Assembly (NCBI GenBank): GCA_902806595.1 | Contig: CADCXC010000009.1 | Span: 2,418,001 to 2,482,000 of the forward strand | DNA: 64,000 bases | Source of the DNA: Pyrenopolyporus hunteri | Lineage: Eukaryota; Ascomycota; Sordariomycetes; Xylariales; Hypoxylaceae | Direction of reading: 5' to 3' | Shown here: piece after piece, positions 48,028 through 59,796 of the stretch | Numbering within the stretch: the first letter of the stretch is position 1 | How the letters are laid out: each line of letters begins with the position of its first letter | The notes under the pieces: model-generated | The model's input: only the letters and a program-made list of their open reading frames with translations | The model's database searches: none | Told to the model about the DNA's origin: nothing | Made by a program: the position numbers and the translations under genes

Positions 48028-49814
48028 ATGTCTGGAGAGATCACCCACGAGACCATCAAGGGTAAGTTGGAATAGTGAATTGTTTGCGAGTGAACCAGAT
48101 TTCTATATTCTCACATACCACAATCAAGTTATTGGGTGCTGATGAGACAATGCGAGTCGAGTATCTGATTACTCGGCTACTTGACGATATTCACATGCCC
48201 ATTATCAACAGGGCTATGTGAACCCCTCCTCTCCTCTCCCCTTCCCCCTTTTTGTTGACTTTGTTGATCAAGCTTGTGCAACATATGTATAAATGCACCT
48301 ATCACTTGACTTCCCCTCATAAATACATAATGTATTCAGCATGTCCATACTTATTCCTCTACGCTCATATTTCTCACCAAGCTCATAACAAACACGTTCC
48401 AGATAAATCAACTCTTCCGCTAACAACTTTTATTAGATGGCTGGTTCAGAGAGATCTCTGAGATGTGGCCGGGTGAGTGAGGGCGACAAGTCCCCTTCCC
48501 CCTCCGGCTGAAAAGGCCCTTTCGATTGCTTGTTCTAATAGGAATCCGGGCTCGCCATTTCAGGCCAGGCCATGACTCTGAAGGTCAAGAAGGTGCTGCA
48601 CCACGAGAAGAGCAAGTACCAGGATGTGCTTATCTTCGAGTCCACCAACTACGGCACCGTCCTGGTCCTAGACAACGTGATCCAGTGCACCGAGCGGGAC
48701 GAGTTCTCGTACCAGGAGATGATCACGCACCTGGCCATGAACTCTCACCCCAACCCCAAGAAGGTCCTGGTCATCGGCGGTGGCGACGGAGGTGTCCTCC
48801 GTGAGGTCGTCAAGCATGAGTGCATCGAGGAGGCTATCCTCTGCGACATCGACGAGGTATTATTATTCTCCTGCTACCAATACCTTCGTCGCATGACCGG
48901 AACACACACGGCTAACCTCATGGCATAAAAATGAAGGCCGTCATCCGCCTCTCCAAGCAATATCTGCCTGGTATGGCTGAGGGCTTCAAGCACCCCAAGG
49001 TGAAGGTGCACGTTGGGGACGGCTTCAAGTTCCTTAACGACTACAAGAACGCCTTCGACGTCATCATCACAGACTCGTCGGACCCCGAAGGTCCCGCCGA
49101 GAGCCTATTCCAGAAGTCTTACTTCCAGCTTCTTCACGACGCCCTCCGGCCGGGCGGCGTCATCTCCACCCAAGGTTGTACGTCTCCTTTATATCAGGCA
49201 AGAGTTCGAGAGTGTGATACTGGGTAAAATTGGCATCGAACTTGCCTGGTTGTTCTTAAACAACCCCCAAATTTCCTAATAAAGGGTCGACCGTGGGCTA
49301 TCGGACTGTGTCCTCGTGATCTCCTTACCTCGCCTCTCTAAATCCCGACACTTCACTTTGTCTCCCATTCATCGGATCTTTACTCTATCTAAGCTAAGAT
49401 CTAAATCCATACCCCCGTTTCCTTCCTCTTCTCATACAACCTTTTGATTTTCCTAAGTCTTCCTCGGTCAATTTCAGGCCCCACCCCTCGTTTTTCGTAC
49501 GGACTTTACTTTACTAACTCTCTGCTCACACTACAGCCGAGAACCAATGGCTCCACCTGCCGCTGATCACCAAGCTGAAGAAGGACTGCCGCGAGGTCTT
49601 CCCCGTCGCCGAGTACGCCTACACGACCATCCCGACGTACCCGTCCGGCCAGATCGGCTTCATGGTGTGCTGTAAGGAGGAGGGTCGCGACGTCAAGAAG
49701 CCCTTGCGCTCGTGGAGCCCCGAGGAGGAGGCCCGCCTCTGCAAGTACTACAACACCGAGATCCACAAGGCTAGCTTCATCTTGCCCACATTCGCCGCGC
49801 AGGCTCTCCAATAA
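48028..49814 (+). CDS. SPE3: Spermidine synthase
   Basis: Transfers an aminopropyl group from decarboxylated S-adenosylmethionine to putrescine, giving spermidine and methylthioadenosine, in the cytosol. Five exons, 48028-48061, 48437-48472, 48564-48856, 48937-49177 and 49537-49814, encode 293 residues, the same length as the yeast enzyme. Motifs: GWFREISEMWPGQAMTL, VLVLDNVIQCTERDEFSYQEM, the nucleotide-binding VIGGGDGGVLREV (Gly/Asp at about 95-100), CDIDE, DSSDPEGPAESLF (Asp167 and Asp170 near the active site), GVISTQGSENQWLHL and TTIPTYPSGQIGFMVC. Two introns are long for this genome (375 nt and 359 nt) beside ordinary ones of 91 and 80 nt. The second exon is only 36 nt. The start codon sits in an ACCGAAAATG context and gives the conserved short N-terminus. 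Confidence 0.96.
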
Positions 49815-50987
49815 GGTGTGGCGTTGTGGGGGTATGAGGTGAGGTTAGGTTATCGGGCTGGATGTAGTTGGACTCGAACGAGCCAACTACCGGGTTAGTT
49901 AGTCTACGTGACGAAGGCCACGAGACTAGTCGTTACTCCACGAGTTATGCATTGTCATTTTCTCATTACTGGATCTCAAAAAGTGAGTTTATAGATAGCC
50001 GTTACGATGAATAGATCGGCTCCCAACCATACATGTATCAGGGATCCCGTGAGCTCTTTTCGTTCGATGTGAATTTCTGTTGTAGTAAGTACGTTCGTTA
50101 CCCATTTCAGAACTTATTATCACACGAGATGTAGAGAAGGCGGAATGCGGATGTCTAATAGTATCGTAATGATTCTAGCCCAACGTTCCCTAGTATACCT
50201 AGGCGGGCGTGTGGATTTTCTCGTATGTGTGAATATTATAGAAACAAGGCGTACTGTATATTCTAGGTTTCGGTTTTATGTTCTCTCACGTCTCAACATC
50301 GCTCTATTGGGTTTTACAGTCCCAAGAGTATATATCCTGTTTAATATATAGAATTCACATTAAATATGAACTTTATCCCTGGAACTCATGTCGTGTCGTG
50401 TCGTCCTATATAACATTTTCATCTTATAAGAAAATGTATTTACGGAAGTAGTTGGATAACTACCTACCTACCTAGGTCGATACTCCCTCTACGCTGTGGT
50501 GATGCAATGCCGTCACGATGGCCGTAGATGGTTACAGATGTTTCATATCATACTCTAGAATATGGATGCCTATATCATGCCTACATGGAGGTATTTAATG
50601 TTAGACTGTGGGGGATAGCAAGGCCTCACACCATGCCGTTGCGGCGAGAGTTATGTGAGGCCTTTCTCTCCAACAAAAGTAGCCAGGCGTAGTAATAGTT
50701 AGTTTCGTTATACAACGGGGATAGTAGGAGATAGGTAGGTAGGCACGTCTCATCCGGCTGACGGATTCAACCGACCCGAGGGGTAGGTATGTAGAGGTAA
50801 CAACGGGGATACGTGCGGTATACCTTACCTATCTGCACGGTTCCTATTTACCATCTATACGACGTACATATAAATACCCAGGGTAAACTACCTTATATAT
50901 ACCTGGCAGGTAGGCGGGTAAATCGTGCCTCGGCCGAGTAGGACTGCGAGATACTTGTAGTCCGGCCAGCTAGGTAGTCAGCCGGAT

Positions 50988-51010
50988 AGGTACCTACCTA
51001 GGTAGGTAGC
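50988..51010. repeat. TAGGTACCTACCTAGGTAGGTAG palindromic array
   Basis: CCTA and TAGG units meet at CCTAGG within 23 bases. Member of the dispersed family. Confidence 0.8.
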
Positions 51011-54000
51011 GATCGGGACCGAACCCCATAGGCGGCTATCGAAGTGTAAAAATCCTCTCGCAGCGTAATATATAACTCAAACAGCCCGAGCGAGATAGGA
51101 CTAGACTGACTGGACGAGTCGGAATGGGGCGGGATAAAATAAGACAGACCGGGTCAGAATGGGTTGGGGCCGGGGCCGGGCTTAAGAAACGCGAGACGCG
51201 AGGAATGAGTGCAGAGGTAAGTAGATGGCCAGGTATTTTTAAGCTAAGCGCATAACGTAAGGTCGGGTATGGTGAGGTGAGGTAAGGTAAGGTAAAGTTA
51301 GGGAGTCAGTCATATCGTACGTAATGGGTCGAGATATTTTATACGTACTTATCTGGTCCTTACCTGGCCCTTACCTCCTGTATCGATTTCGACTGTGTAT
51401 AAATCTTACGGCATCGGATCACGTCTCGTACCCCTGCCGCCCCCGAGCGCTTAGTTCGGCAGCCGGGACAGCTCTCGATCTTGGATAGCTAAGGCATCTA
51501 AAGTATGGTAGCGCGGTTATATATCGATCGTATGCGGCATGATGGGCAGATGGGGTGGATATGAGGTAGATACCTAGACCGCACGGACAGGCAGATAGGA
51601 TGGATTAAACAAGGTAGGCAAGCCGGCGAGCCGCGCCCTCGCCCCTTGCCCCCCCGGATCGTATGTCAGCGCATATATACCTAGGTAAGGTAGGTAGGTA
51701 TGTATACATTCCCTACCTCTTACACACCTAATATTGGGTTAGGTACGTGCGTATGTAGGAGATACACACGACGAGCCCTGTTTGTCCCGGTCAGCTATAT
51801 AGATAGACGCTTGCGTACTAAGCAGGCAAAGGTGGGCGAACGGGCAAGCAATGGTAGATGTAGCTCGGACCTGCAGAGTAGCTACCTAGCCAGGCAGCTG
51901 TCTACCTAGGTAGGTAGCTATTTAAGCTATCTGGCTAGGCGAACGGACGGTCACATCACGCTCGATCCATCCTGCAGCGCTGCACGGCTGTCAGGCTCTT
52001 GGCCACCTCCCTCCCTTACAACCTACCTAGGTACCTTACTCACCTCCCACTCGGACCTATACATAGCTCTACGCTTTGTTTCCCTCGCGATTACCTGCCT
52101 GCCTTGGGTAAGGTTTCTTATAATATCCCGTCGCGAACGCCACCAGTCCTCCCTTGCCCTCGTGGCAAGTGGGTCGGCAACGGAACAGGGCTGCAACTTT
52201 GCTTGCATAGCACATCGGCATCCGAGATCCCTCTGCTCGCTCATCTTAGGCGTCGTACGTGAATATTCTAATAGGCTTACCTTATGTACGTGTACCCTGA
52301 TTAACGTTAATGTATGATATTATGTATTCGGTGTAATTCGCCGTGTCGTAGCATCAAGGCTCGGGGTGTCAGTGCTGTGCCGCGCCCGCGCCCGTTAGCG
52401 CCGCCGTGGGTCGACAGATGAATGGGTCTTGGCTATCGCGGGGAGCGGTCCCTAATAGCTACGTCGGAGGTCGCTTTTAACCTCCCAAAGAGGGCTGTAT
52501 GGAACTATTTAAAGACGGGGCTAGCGAGTCGGGAGATCTTCTGGGCTGCCCGCTAGTTGCCGAGGTAGCGTCTTCTAGGCTTATCGAATTCTTCTAAACA
52601 TCTCCTCGTGGTTTCTTTTTTTTTTCTTTTCTGTACACTGTAGGAAGCAGTCAGCGGAGCAGGATGACGGTCAGACGGACACAGCTAGCTGTGGTTTGCT
52701 GAAAGAGCACCCGCAAAATCCTGAGCCGGCTGGATCCGCTCGTTCGCAGGCCCCTCCCCCTCTTAAGATTCCTTCAAGATTCGCCCGCACATAGGTGCGG
52801 CACGGACGGATATGATGCAACGTCTTTGGTCCTCGGTCTTCCGTCGCGCGTCGTATATCTATTTAACGCTTCTAATCCGACGTGCTCTGTTACCTTTAAT
52901 ACCCCTTGCAGGATCACCCCTAGCATCAAGAAGACGTGACGGGCCGAAAAAGACCATAGGATGATCCCAGGCTCTTCGCAGCTGTGTTACCTTGGACATG
53001 AGAGTGGTCGTATTTGGAGACGATGGTTGGTATGCGGACGTGTGGCACCATTCGGTATGCCTGGGGGCCAGGATAGTAACCTTAGGACGGTTTCGGCCAA
53101 TGATAGCTGTGCTGTATGTTCCTAGTCTACGTACGGTGGAGGAGAGCAAGGCTTGAATCCTTCGCGAGTAAGTTATCGTCACAGTGGCGGTGGATTGTCT
53201 TCGGTGGTAAGATGACGACGCCTTCTAATTCGTCGACTATATAAATGTGGCTTGGAGATCTCTTGGGCGTTTTATCATCTTCGGTGAGACGCTGGTACGC
53301 AAGGAGCCCGCGGGGTGAGACTAGCCCGCTACCTACATATGTAGGTAGGTATGCTGTAGAGGGGAGCCACGGAATCGGACAAGATAACTGTTACACCTCA
53401 TTTTTTTTTGTTAGGGAGAGTTATATAAGTGTCCATTGCTGATCCGAGTTGGTGTTCTTTAACCTGCTAAGCTGAACTGAGAGGCGTAAGGTTGACGGGT
53501 GAGACGGGTTGCGTCGTACGCCTTAGGTACGCAGGAGTACGCAGATCAAGGTCGTCTTAGTAGAAGGTAGATCTACATGTATCGGCTTTTAAATACGGGA
53601 CCGAACTCAAGCGTGACTAATTTGTGACCTCTTGATGCTTTTTTATTCGATCGATCCTCTTATTGGAAGGCCTTTGGGCATACAAGGTACCCTACCTGTA
53701 CGTAAGGTATATAGGTAGATATAACCCCACGATAAGGCACCATGTAAGAATTCGGGACGAGAACTTACTTGACTTCTACATACGGATAGATGACTCGAGG
53801 GTAATCGGAAGGCTTACCGTGTCCCATTGTCGCATACGTACCTGTATTGGATCCTTCTGGTATGATCCTTTGGGTGGCCAGACTGTTGTTTATGTTGTAG
53901 GGGGTCGTTAATAGGACACTCCCCTCTCCTCTCTTCTCTTCTCCTCTCTCCCCTTTTTTTTTACTCGACTGCGAAGCAGCATGTATTGCGTGTATTGTGA

Positions 54001-55092
54001 GGATTGCGAGTACTGTGTAGTGTCGAATATAATTTAAAGGTTATTAATTACTGGTTCATGATGTTAGAGGGTTGGGAGTTGGTAGGTCGTTATGCCGAAG
54101 CTAGGTACCAGTTAAGCTACCTAGGTACCTACCTTAGTTACCTATTACTTAGACCCGGATTATGGTCGGAAGGATGTCGATCAGTTTAAAAACAATTCCC
54201 ACCCGCGTTGCGCGGAAGGAAGGCTTGTGGGTGGGCTATTAAAGCATTTAGCGTATGTCGGCCTCGTACCCTAGATTAAAAGGGTGACACGAGCCTCCAA
54301 GCTACCTTAGGTACCTATGCTACACGCGCAGCACATACCCTAGGTGGTTAAACGTAGGTAGGTTAGGTACCAGGTTAGGTAGTGTAAGGTAAGTTCCTCC
54401 GTCGGCCCCTCAGGAATGGACGCTGGTGTGCTCCACTTCTAGCCACGTTTTTTTCCTTTTTTTTTTTTTCTCTTTCTTCAGATGACATGCGGGCGCCGAC
54501 AGACTAGCGCTATGTATGTAACTTAAAAGCATCTTAGGCTGCGCAGCTAAGCACCAGTCTAGTCCAGTCGCTAGTGTTCGGGTGTTGGATCCCTCAGTTC
54601 GATTGGGAAAGGATGTGGTGCCGATTGGTGCTACAGATAAATTATAAGCATGACGGATACGGAATGGGCATTTTACATCCCATAACCAGATATACGTAGT
54701 GCGCACATGGAGGTAGATTCGTAAGTAACTGGGTGTGCGTAGGTACGTACCTCTTCGCTATCTAAGTTGTCATATATATCCGCGTTGGGTTCCCGTGTGT
54801 ACCTAGGTAGGTCACTACCTACGTATGTATGCATGTACGTATCGTAGGTGTTGTGCTCGGAAATAAACAATCAGGTTCTTCAAGGAGATTTTGCTGATTC
54901 GCCTCATGGAACCCATCCATGGAATTAAACACCTATCCATACCTTGCGTGGTACATTGGACGGTACCGTAGGTATTGTACATATGGACCTATGACTGGCA
55001 TAGGTACGAAATACTGCGCGACTGCGCAACTGTGTAAGAATTATCCTGACGATAGGGTGACATCGTTTTTGAGGCAGTAGAGTAATTAGCGT

Positions 55093-55150
55093 AATGCCTA
55101 CCAAGCAGGCAAGGTAGGCAAAGGTAGGCAAAGATACCTAGGTAGGCATT
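55093..55150. repeat. Inverted repeat flanking tandem AAGGTAGGCA units
   Basis: AATGCCTACC at 55093-55102 is exactly complementary in reverse to GGTAGGCATT at 55141-55150. The 38-base loop contains about three direct copies of an (A)AGGTAGGCA unit and one CCTAGG. It could form a cruciform. Confidence 0.75.
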
Positions 55151-55800
55151 GCCTTCGGAGTCCAGACGGACTTGAGGTTCCAAGACGTCGAGCTGGCTTT
55201 TCTGTACCACCGGCTCGCCCCCATCAGTGCGCAGCCAACGTGACAAGCAAGGTAAGAAGGTTACAGGGCTGTGATGACGGCCTGGCTATTAAGCGAGTAA
55301 CCTCGAGAGGCTGACGGCACATGGCAGTGGCACTCGCACCAATCGAGATTGATGACATCCATCGCGGGCCTCGCATAGCCACTGGCCGATGTCTGGTGCA
55401 GCGTGGTGTAATTGACCAGTGTGGTGGTGGTGATGCTACCGTAATATGCGCAATATGTGCTAATATAAGTACTCGCACGCGTTACATGCACCCTCGACGG
55501 ACCAACCAGAGGGGAGCGTCGTGCTTCTTCAACGAGCTCGTGGTCAATGTAGGGTAGGCAATGTAGGCGGCGTGGGCAGTGTATAATACGTGTGGGCATA
55601 CATGTAGGCCTTGTGAGAATTGTACGCATGTACCATCGTCGAGTATCAGCGTCTCGGGTTGCGGACCCTACATACGTACGGCGTCTGTTTCTCCTCCCTA
55701 CCGCATATAGGTATCATTACATCCTTGCATCCGAGAATGGCGTGTTCGTACAATACCTAGCCGAGTCTGCGAAAGCCCTAGCTGCGGTGCGTAGGTGCGT

Positions 55801-55844
55801 ACCTACATGGTAGGTACCTAGGTAGGTAGGTAGGTAGGTACCTA
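55801..55844. repeat. TAGG array with palindromic core
   Basis: Starts with ACCTACATGG, passes through GGTACCTAGG and runs on as repeated TAGG units before ending in TACCTA. It is one of the longest arrays of the dispersed family in the window. Confidence 0.85.
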
Positions 55845-57082
55845 TTCCGCTGTGCCGCCGCCTGGGTGTCCAGTGTTTATTTGTCTTACTGAGCTCGCGC
55901 GCCCTTTTTCATATAGGGTACCGAATATTTGCTGGTCTTGTCTCGGTCGGTGACGGAGAAGAGCATCGACAAGAACACGGCTCGTCATGGGAACCATAAA
56001 ATAAGGGTACTAGGGTTAGAAGAAGAAGAAGAATAAGAAGCAGCGAGAGACCCGATGGCGTTATGGGCCTAATCGCTTGGCCTAAACAGGCTTGTCCTAA
56101 TTAGCGCTCTGCCGCACCTAATAGACTGTCCTTAAGTCCATGTCCCATGTCTAGTCTAGTTGGTACGTAAGGTACATATGTGTGTATCATGGCCCGTGGC
56201 CCGCTAATACACTTTATAGGTATCTCCATGATGACCTACATAACATCTATGTACTGTGTGTATCTGATGTACCTACATGTAGGTATTTACGTACGGACGC
56301 ATGTACGTCAGGAAGAAGAAGGTTGCAGCGTTCAGCTATGTATTCTAGGGATGTAGCTTGGTCTAAAGGATGTACACGGTATCCACATATAAGTCACATA
56401 ATAAGTGTTCCGGAGGTACATCGTCGCGTGGTTGTGTAAGGGTTAGGCATATTAACTCGATGTAATCCGCATGTATAGCTGTTATTGGGTACATACGTAC
56501 GTAGAAATAGTGGACGCCGAGTGAGCGGAGTCGCCCAGCAATTAATCAGCCTATCCCTGGAAGGAGGCCCTAGGAAAAGCCCTAACTTGCGTTTCGAAGA
56601 ATATTAACTCCACTCTGCAAGGTACACTCCTATTCGACATTGCCTGTCTACCTACCAAATGTACATTGCGATTCCTAGCTCTATTATCAGCTTGGCTCTA
56701 GCGGGGGGGAGCGATGTTGGTTATGTAGGTACATGTAGGAGCTACCTGCTTTGCTACCGACTTACCTACCTGGGTACCTACTGTAGATACATCTGTATAT
56801 CTCCTCTCGAGTCGCTTTTCTGATGCTGTCTTTGCCTATGTAGGTAATGGACGGATGTCACTCTTCCATCATACCGATAGGTAATGCAGGTAGGTACTAA
56901 CATGCTTACAAGACCTAGGTATTAGGCGGTGGATGGGACCGAAATGAATTCAATAAGTGTTAGAAAGAAGATGGAAAGAAAAAGGGAGGACCGAGATTAA
57001 GTAAATAAGAATATCCAGACTCTCTACGTAGTACCTATCGCTTAATATCCTATTGGATGGTATTCGGGTGGGTTCTTGATAT

Positions 57083-57118
57083 TGAGAAAGAAAGAAAGAA
57101 AGAGAGAAAGAAAAAAGT
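57083..57118. repeat. GAAA microsatellite
   Basis: Purine-only run of GAAA units with GAGA interruptions, ending in a short A run. Simple-sequence repeat. Confidence 0.85.
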
Positions 57119-57699
57119 TGCGGGTGCAGGTGCCTCTTAGGCGACCCTTAATTGTACGGGGAAGTGGCCCAGCTTTAATGTTCCCATTCATTCAATGCCC
57201 AGAGAGGGCTCTTTTTGCGTAGCTACCTGCCATATACTACCTACTTCCTACCGATCGTACTTACCTCAATTCAGCTCGATACATACAATACCTACATGCC
57301 TACCTCATCTATACAGTATACCTGTGGTAGCCACAGTGGGCGCTCCTGCTACCTCTAACTCCTACATAGTACACAACATCCAATCCATTACATCTAATCC
57401 ATCCCATCTAATCCATCCATATCTCTTCTTTCGCCGCTTCCGGTTTCTTACCCCCCCTTCTTTTCCTCTACCCGGGCCTGGCTCGAGAGGTACAACCGCA
57501 ACATACAATACTTTCCATACATGTACGTAGGTATCAAATAACTACATACGTCCATCGATCCATACAGACCATCCTCCTTCTCCTCCTCCTCCATACTACT
57601 ACATGTAGCCCACCTGCACCTGAGCTACGAACAAGGGCGCGCGGATTCTGTAGTAAGAAAAATACTCGCGTACTGCGTATGCTGCTGACGGGCGGGATT

Positions 57700-58375
57700 A
57701 TTTATCACTCAGGTCCTACCCGTCGACGACCATTTCGGTTTTCTTTTGAAAGCTTTCCCCGTCTCTTTTCCCTCCCCCTTCTCGCTCGAGCCTCCCTACT
57801 TCCATACCCTGGCAACTCGACAGGGTTCCATAACTCTTGGTCTGATTTATCCCCCGGAGTCTCGAGGCAACAAAACTACCGACCCAACCACCACGGCCTG
57901 CTAATCCGATTTTTCTTTGTTCTATTTTTTTCCCCTTCCTTCTCTTCTTTCCCATTGAGCAGCTGGGACGCCCTGAAGGCGCAAGAAAAGGTTCAAGTTT
58001 TAATAGTACCTTCGACTCGCAAACCGGATTACTTCTAGGCCGCGGCCGACTTCTAGCTCGATCGCGCCGTCTGCTCACGTCTCCACCACTTACCACCGAA
58101 CCGTCTCGTTCCAGCCCTGAATTAGGCTTACCACGCCTCGGCGAAGCTACGCTTGCCGTAGTATCCGTCATCATCGAGTGGTTTGCTTTCTTTTTTTTTT
58201 CCCTCTATTTTCTCGCAGGGCTGCGTATAATTCGTATAATTATTGCCGCGGCGAGGCTCCCTGGTAAATTATATACGGCCAGGATCTGCTTCGCTCCCGC
58301 CTTTCCGCATGAACGCGCGAACTCCCGCTACGTAATTCGAGAAGCGAAACCTATCCGACACACGACTCGCCCATC
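57700..58375 (+). promoter_or_regulatory. CT-rich promoter/leader of the G-alpha gene
   Basis: Repeated C/T tracts on the coding strand (about 57740-57790, 57905-57955 and 58185-58212) just upstream of the start at 58376. Mould signalling genes often have long CT-rich leaders. No precise transcription start can be given. Confidence 0.4.
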
Positions 58376-59796
58376 ATGTGTTTTGGCAGCCGGAAGAAGA
58401 ACGAGGAGGGCAATGTTCGGTCGAAAGAGCTTGACAAGATTATCCGACAAGATGAGAAGCGCATGGCGCGAGAAGTAAAGCTGCTCCTTCTAGGTACGTA
58501 CCGGTCGTCTCCCTACGAATGTCTCCTAATGTTTGCATGTCTCGGCTAGCGGGACACGGCAGCTGACTTTCGGGACTTTCCTAGGTGCCGGCGAGTCGGG
58601 CAAGTCAACTGTGCTTAAACAGATGAAATTGATCTACGCGCAAGGCTTTAGCAAAACTGAGAAGCTGGAATGGAAGCCCGTCGTATTCAACAATGTCATC
58701 CAATCGATGCGCGTAATCTTCGATGCCATGGCCGATTACTCGATTGAGTTCGAGAATAAGGACAACGAGGTATGTACCCACCCATTTTCCCCATGCGCGC
58801 GATATGCATCTTCCAAAGGGGCCCTTCCGGGATGCGATCGCGGAGAGGCGATTTTATTCTAGTATAATTGTATATGCTAATATCCAGCCAATTATTAGAA
58901 AAACCAAGCGCTGCTCCTCGTCGACGTGGAGATATCGCCGCACGATTCCCTCCCTCAAGAATACCTCGAGCCGGTGAAAGCCCTCTGGGCCGACGGTGGA
59001 GTGCAAAAGGCCATCCAGAAGGGCAACGAATATGCTCTCCACGATAACCTATCATAGTGCGTTTATGGATAACCCCTGGCGTTATGATTTATGCTAACAC
59101 CCTCGAAAGCTTTTGCGAAGACGCCGATCGGCTCTGGGCGTCTGACTATGTCCCCACGGATCAAGATTTACTGCGATCGCGATTGCGGACGACTGGCATT
59201 ACTGAGACTATTTTCGACCTGGGCCAGTTAACATATCGAATGTTCGATGTGGGTGGCCAAAGATCGGAACGGAAGAAATGGATTCATTGTTTCGAGAACG
59301 TCAACAGTCTCCTGTTCTTGGTCGCCATAAGTGGTTACGACCAATGCTTGGTGGAAGACAAAGACGGCGTAAGTCCAATCGCAAGCTGCTTTCAAAGCCT
59401 CGCCCCTATGATATAGTTTTGACGGCCCGGCTAACCGAGATACGCGCGCAGAACCAAATGAACGAAGCTCTGATGCTGTGGGAGTCCATCGCGAATTCGC
59501 ATTGGTTCACCAAATCCGCTCTTATTCTTTTCCTCAACAAGATGGATCTTTTCAAGGAAAAGATAGCAACAAGCCCCATAACAGCGCATGGATTTGTTGA
59601 TTACCAAGGCCCTCCAGATGATTATAAGCAAGCGAGCAAGTATTTCATGGACAAGTTCAGGGCTCTGAATCGGAATCCCGAGAAAGAGATCTATGGCCAC
59701 TTTACGAACGCCACGGACACGAACTTGCTGAAAATCACAATGGGCTCGGTGCAGGACATGATCATTCAGCGCAATCTGAAGCAGTTGATACTGTGA
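58376..59796 (+). CDS. gna-2: Heterotrimeric G-protein alpha subunit, group II (GNA-2/GanA type)
   Basis: Membrane-associated GTPase relaying receptor signals. Five exons, 58376-58493, 58585-58769, 58899-59056, 59110-59368 and 59452-59796, encode 354 residues. All switch motifs are present: P-loop LLLLGAGESGKST (split by intron 1), the switch I Arg in RSRLRTTGI, FDVGGQRSERKKW with the catalytic Gln, LFLNKMDLF for guanine recognition, and TNATDT near the end. The N-terminus MCFGSRKKN has Cys at position 2 rather than Gly, so palmitoylation but not myristoylation is expected. The C-terminus LKQLIL lacks the Cys that pertussis toxin modifies. Group II was chosen from the MCFG start and overall sequence; groups I and III begin MGC/MGA. 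In related moulds the group II subunit has mild or redundant roles beside groups I and III. Confidence 0.92.

Larger units (their letters stand above)
49815..58375. other. Gene-poor region of 8.5 kb
   Basis: The largest empty stretch. Frames are short, lack family motifs and are not extended by plausible splicing. It contains many TAGG/CCTA arrays (50459-50476, 50988-51010, 51901-51920, 54111-54134, 54795-54840 and 55801-55844), GGTAA runs near 51275-51297, an inverted repeat enclosing tandem AAGGTAGGCA units at 55093-55150, a GAAA microsatellite at 57083-57118 and pyrimidine tracts at 53921-53960. The last 700 bases (about 57700-58375) are CT-rich and likely belong to the G-alpha promoter and leader. 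Confidence 0.5.
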
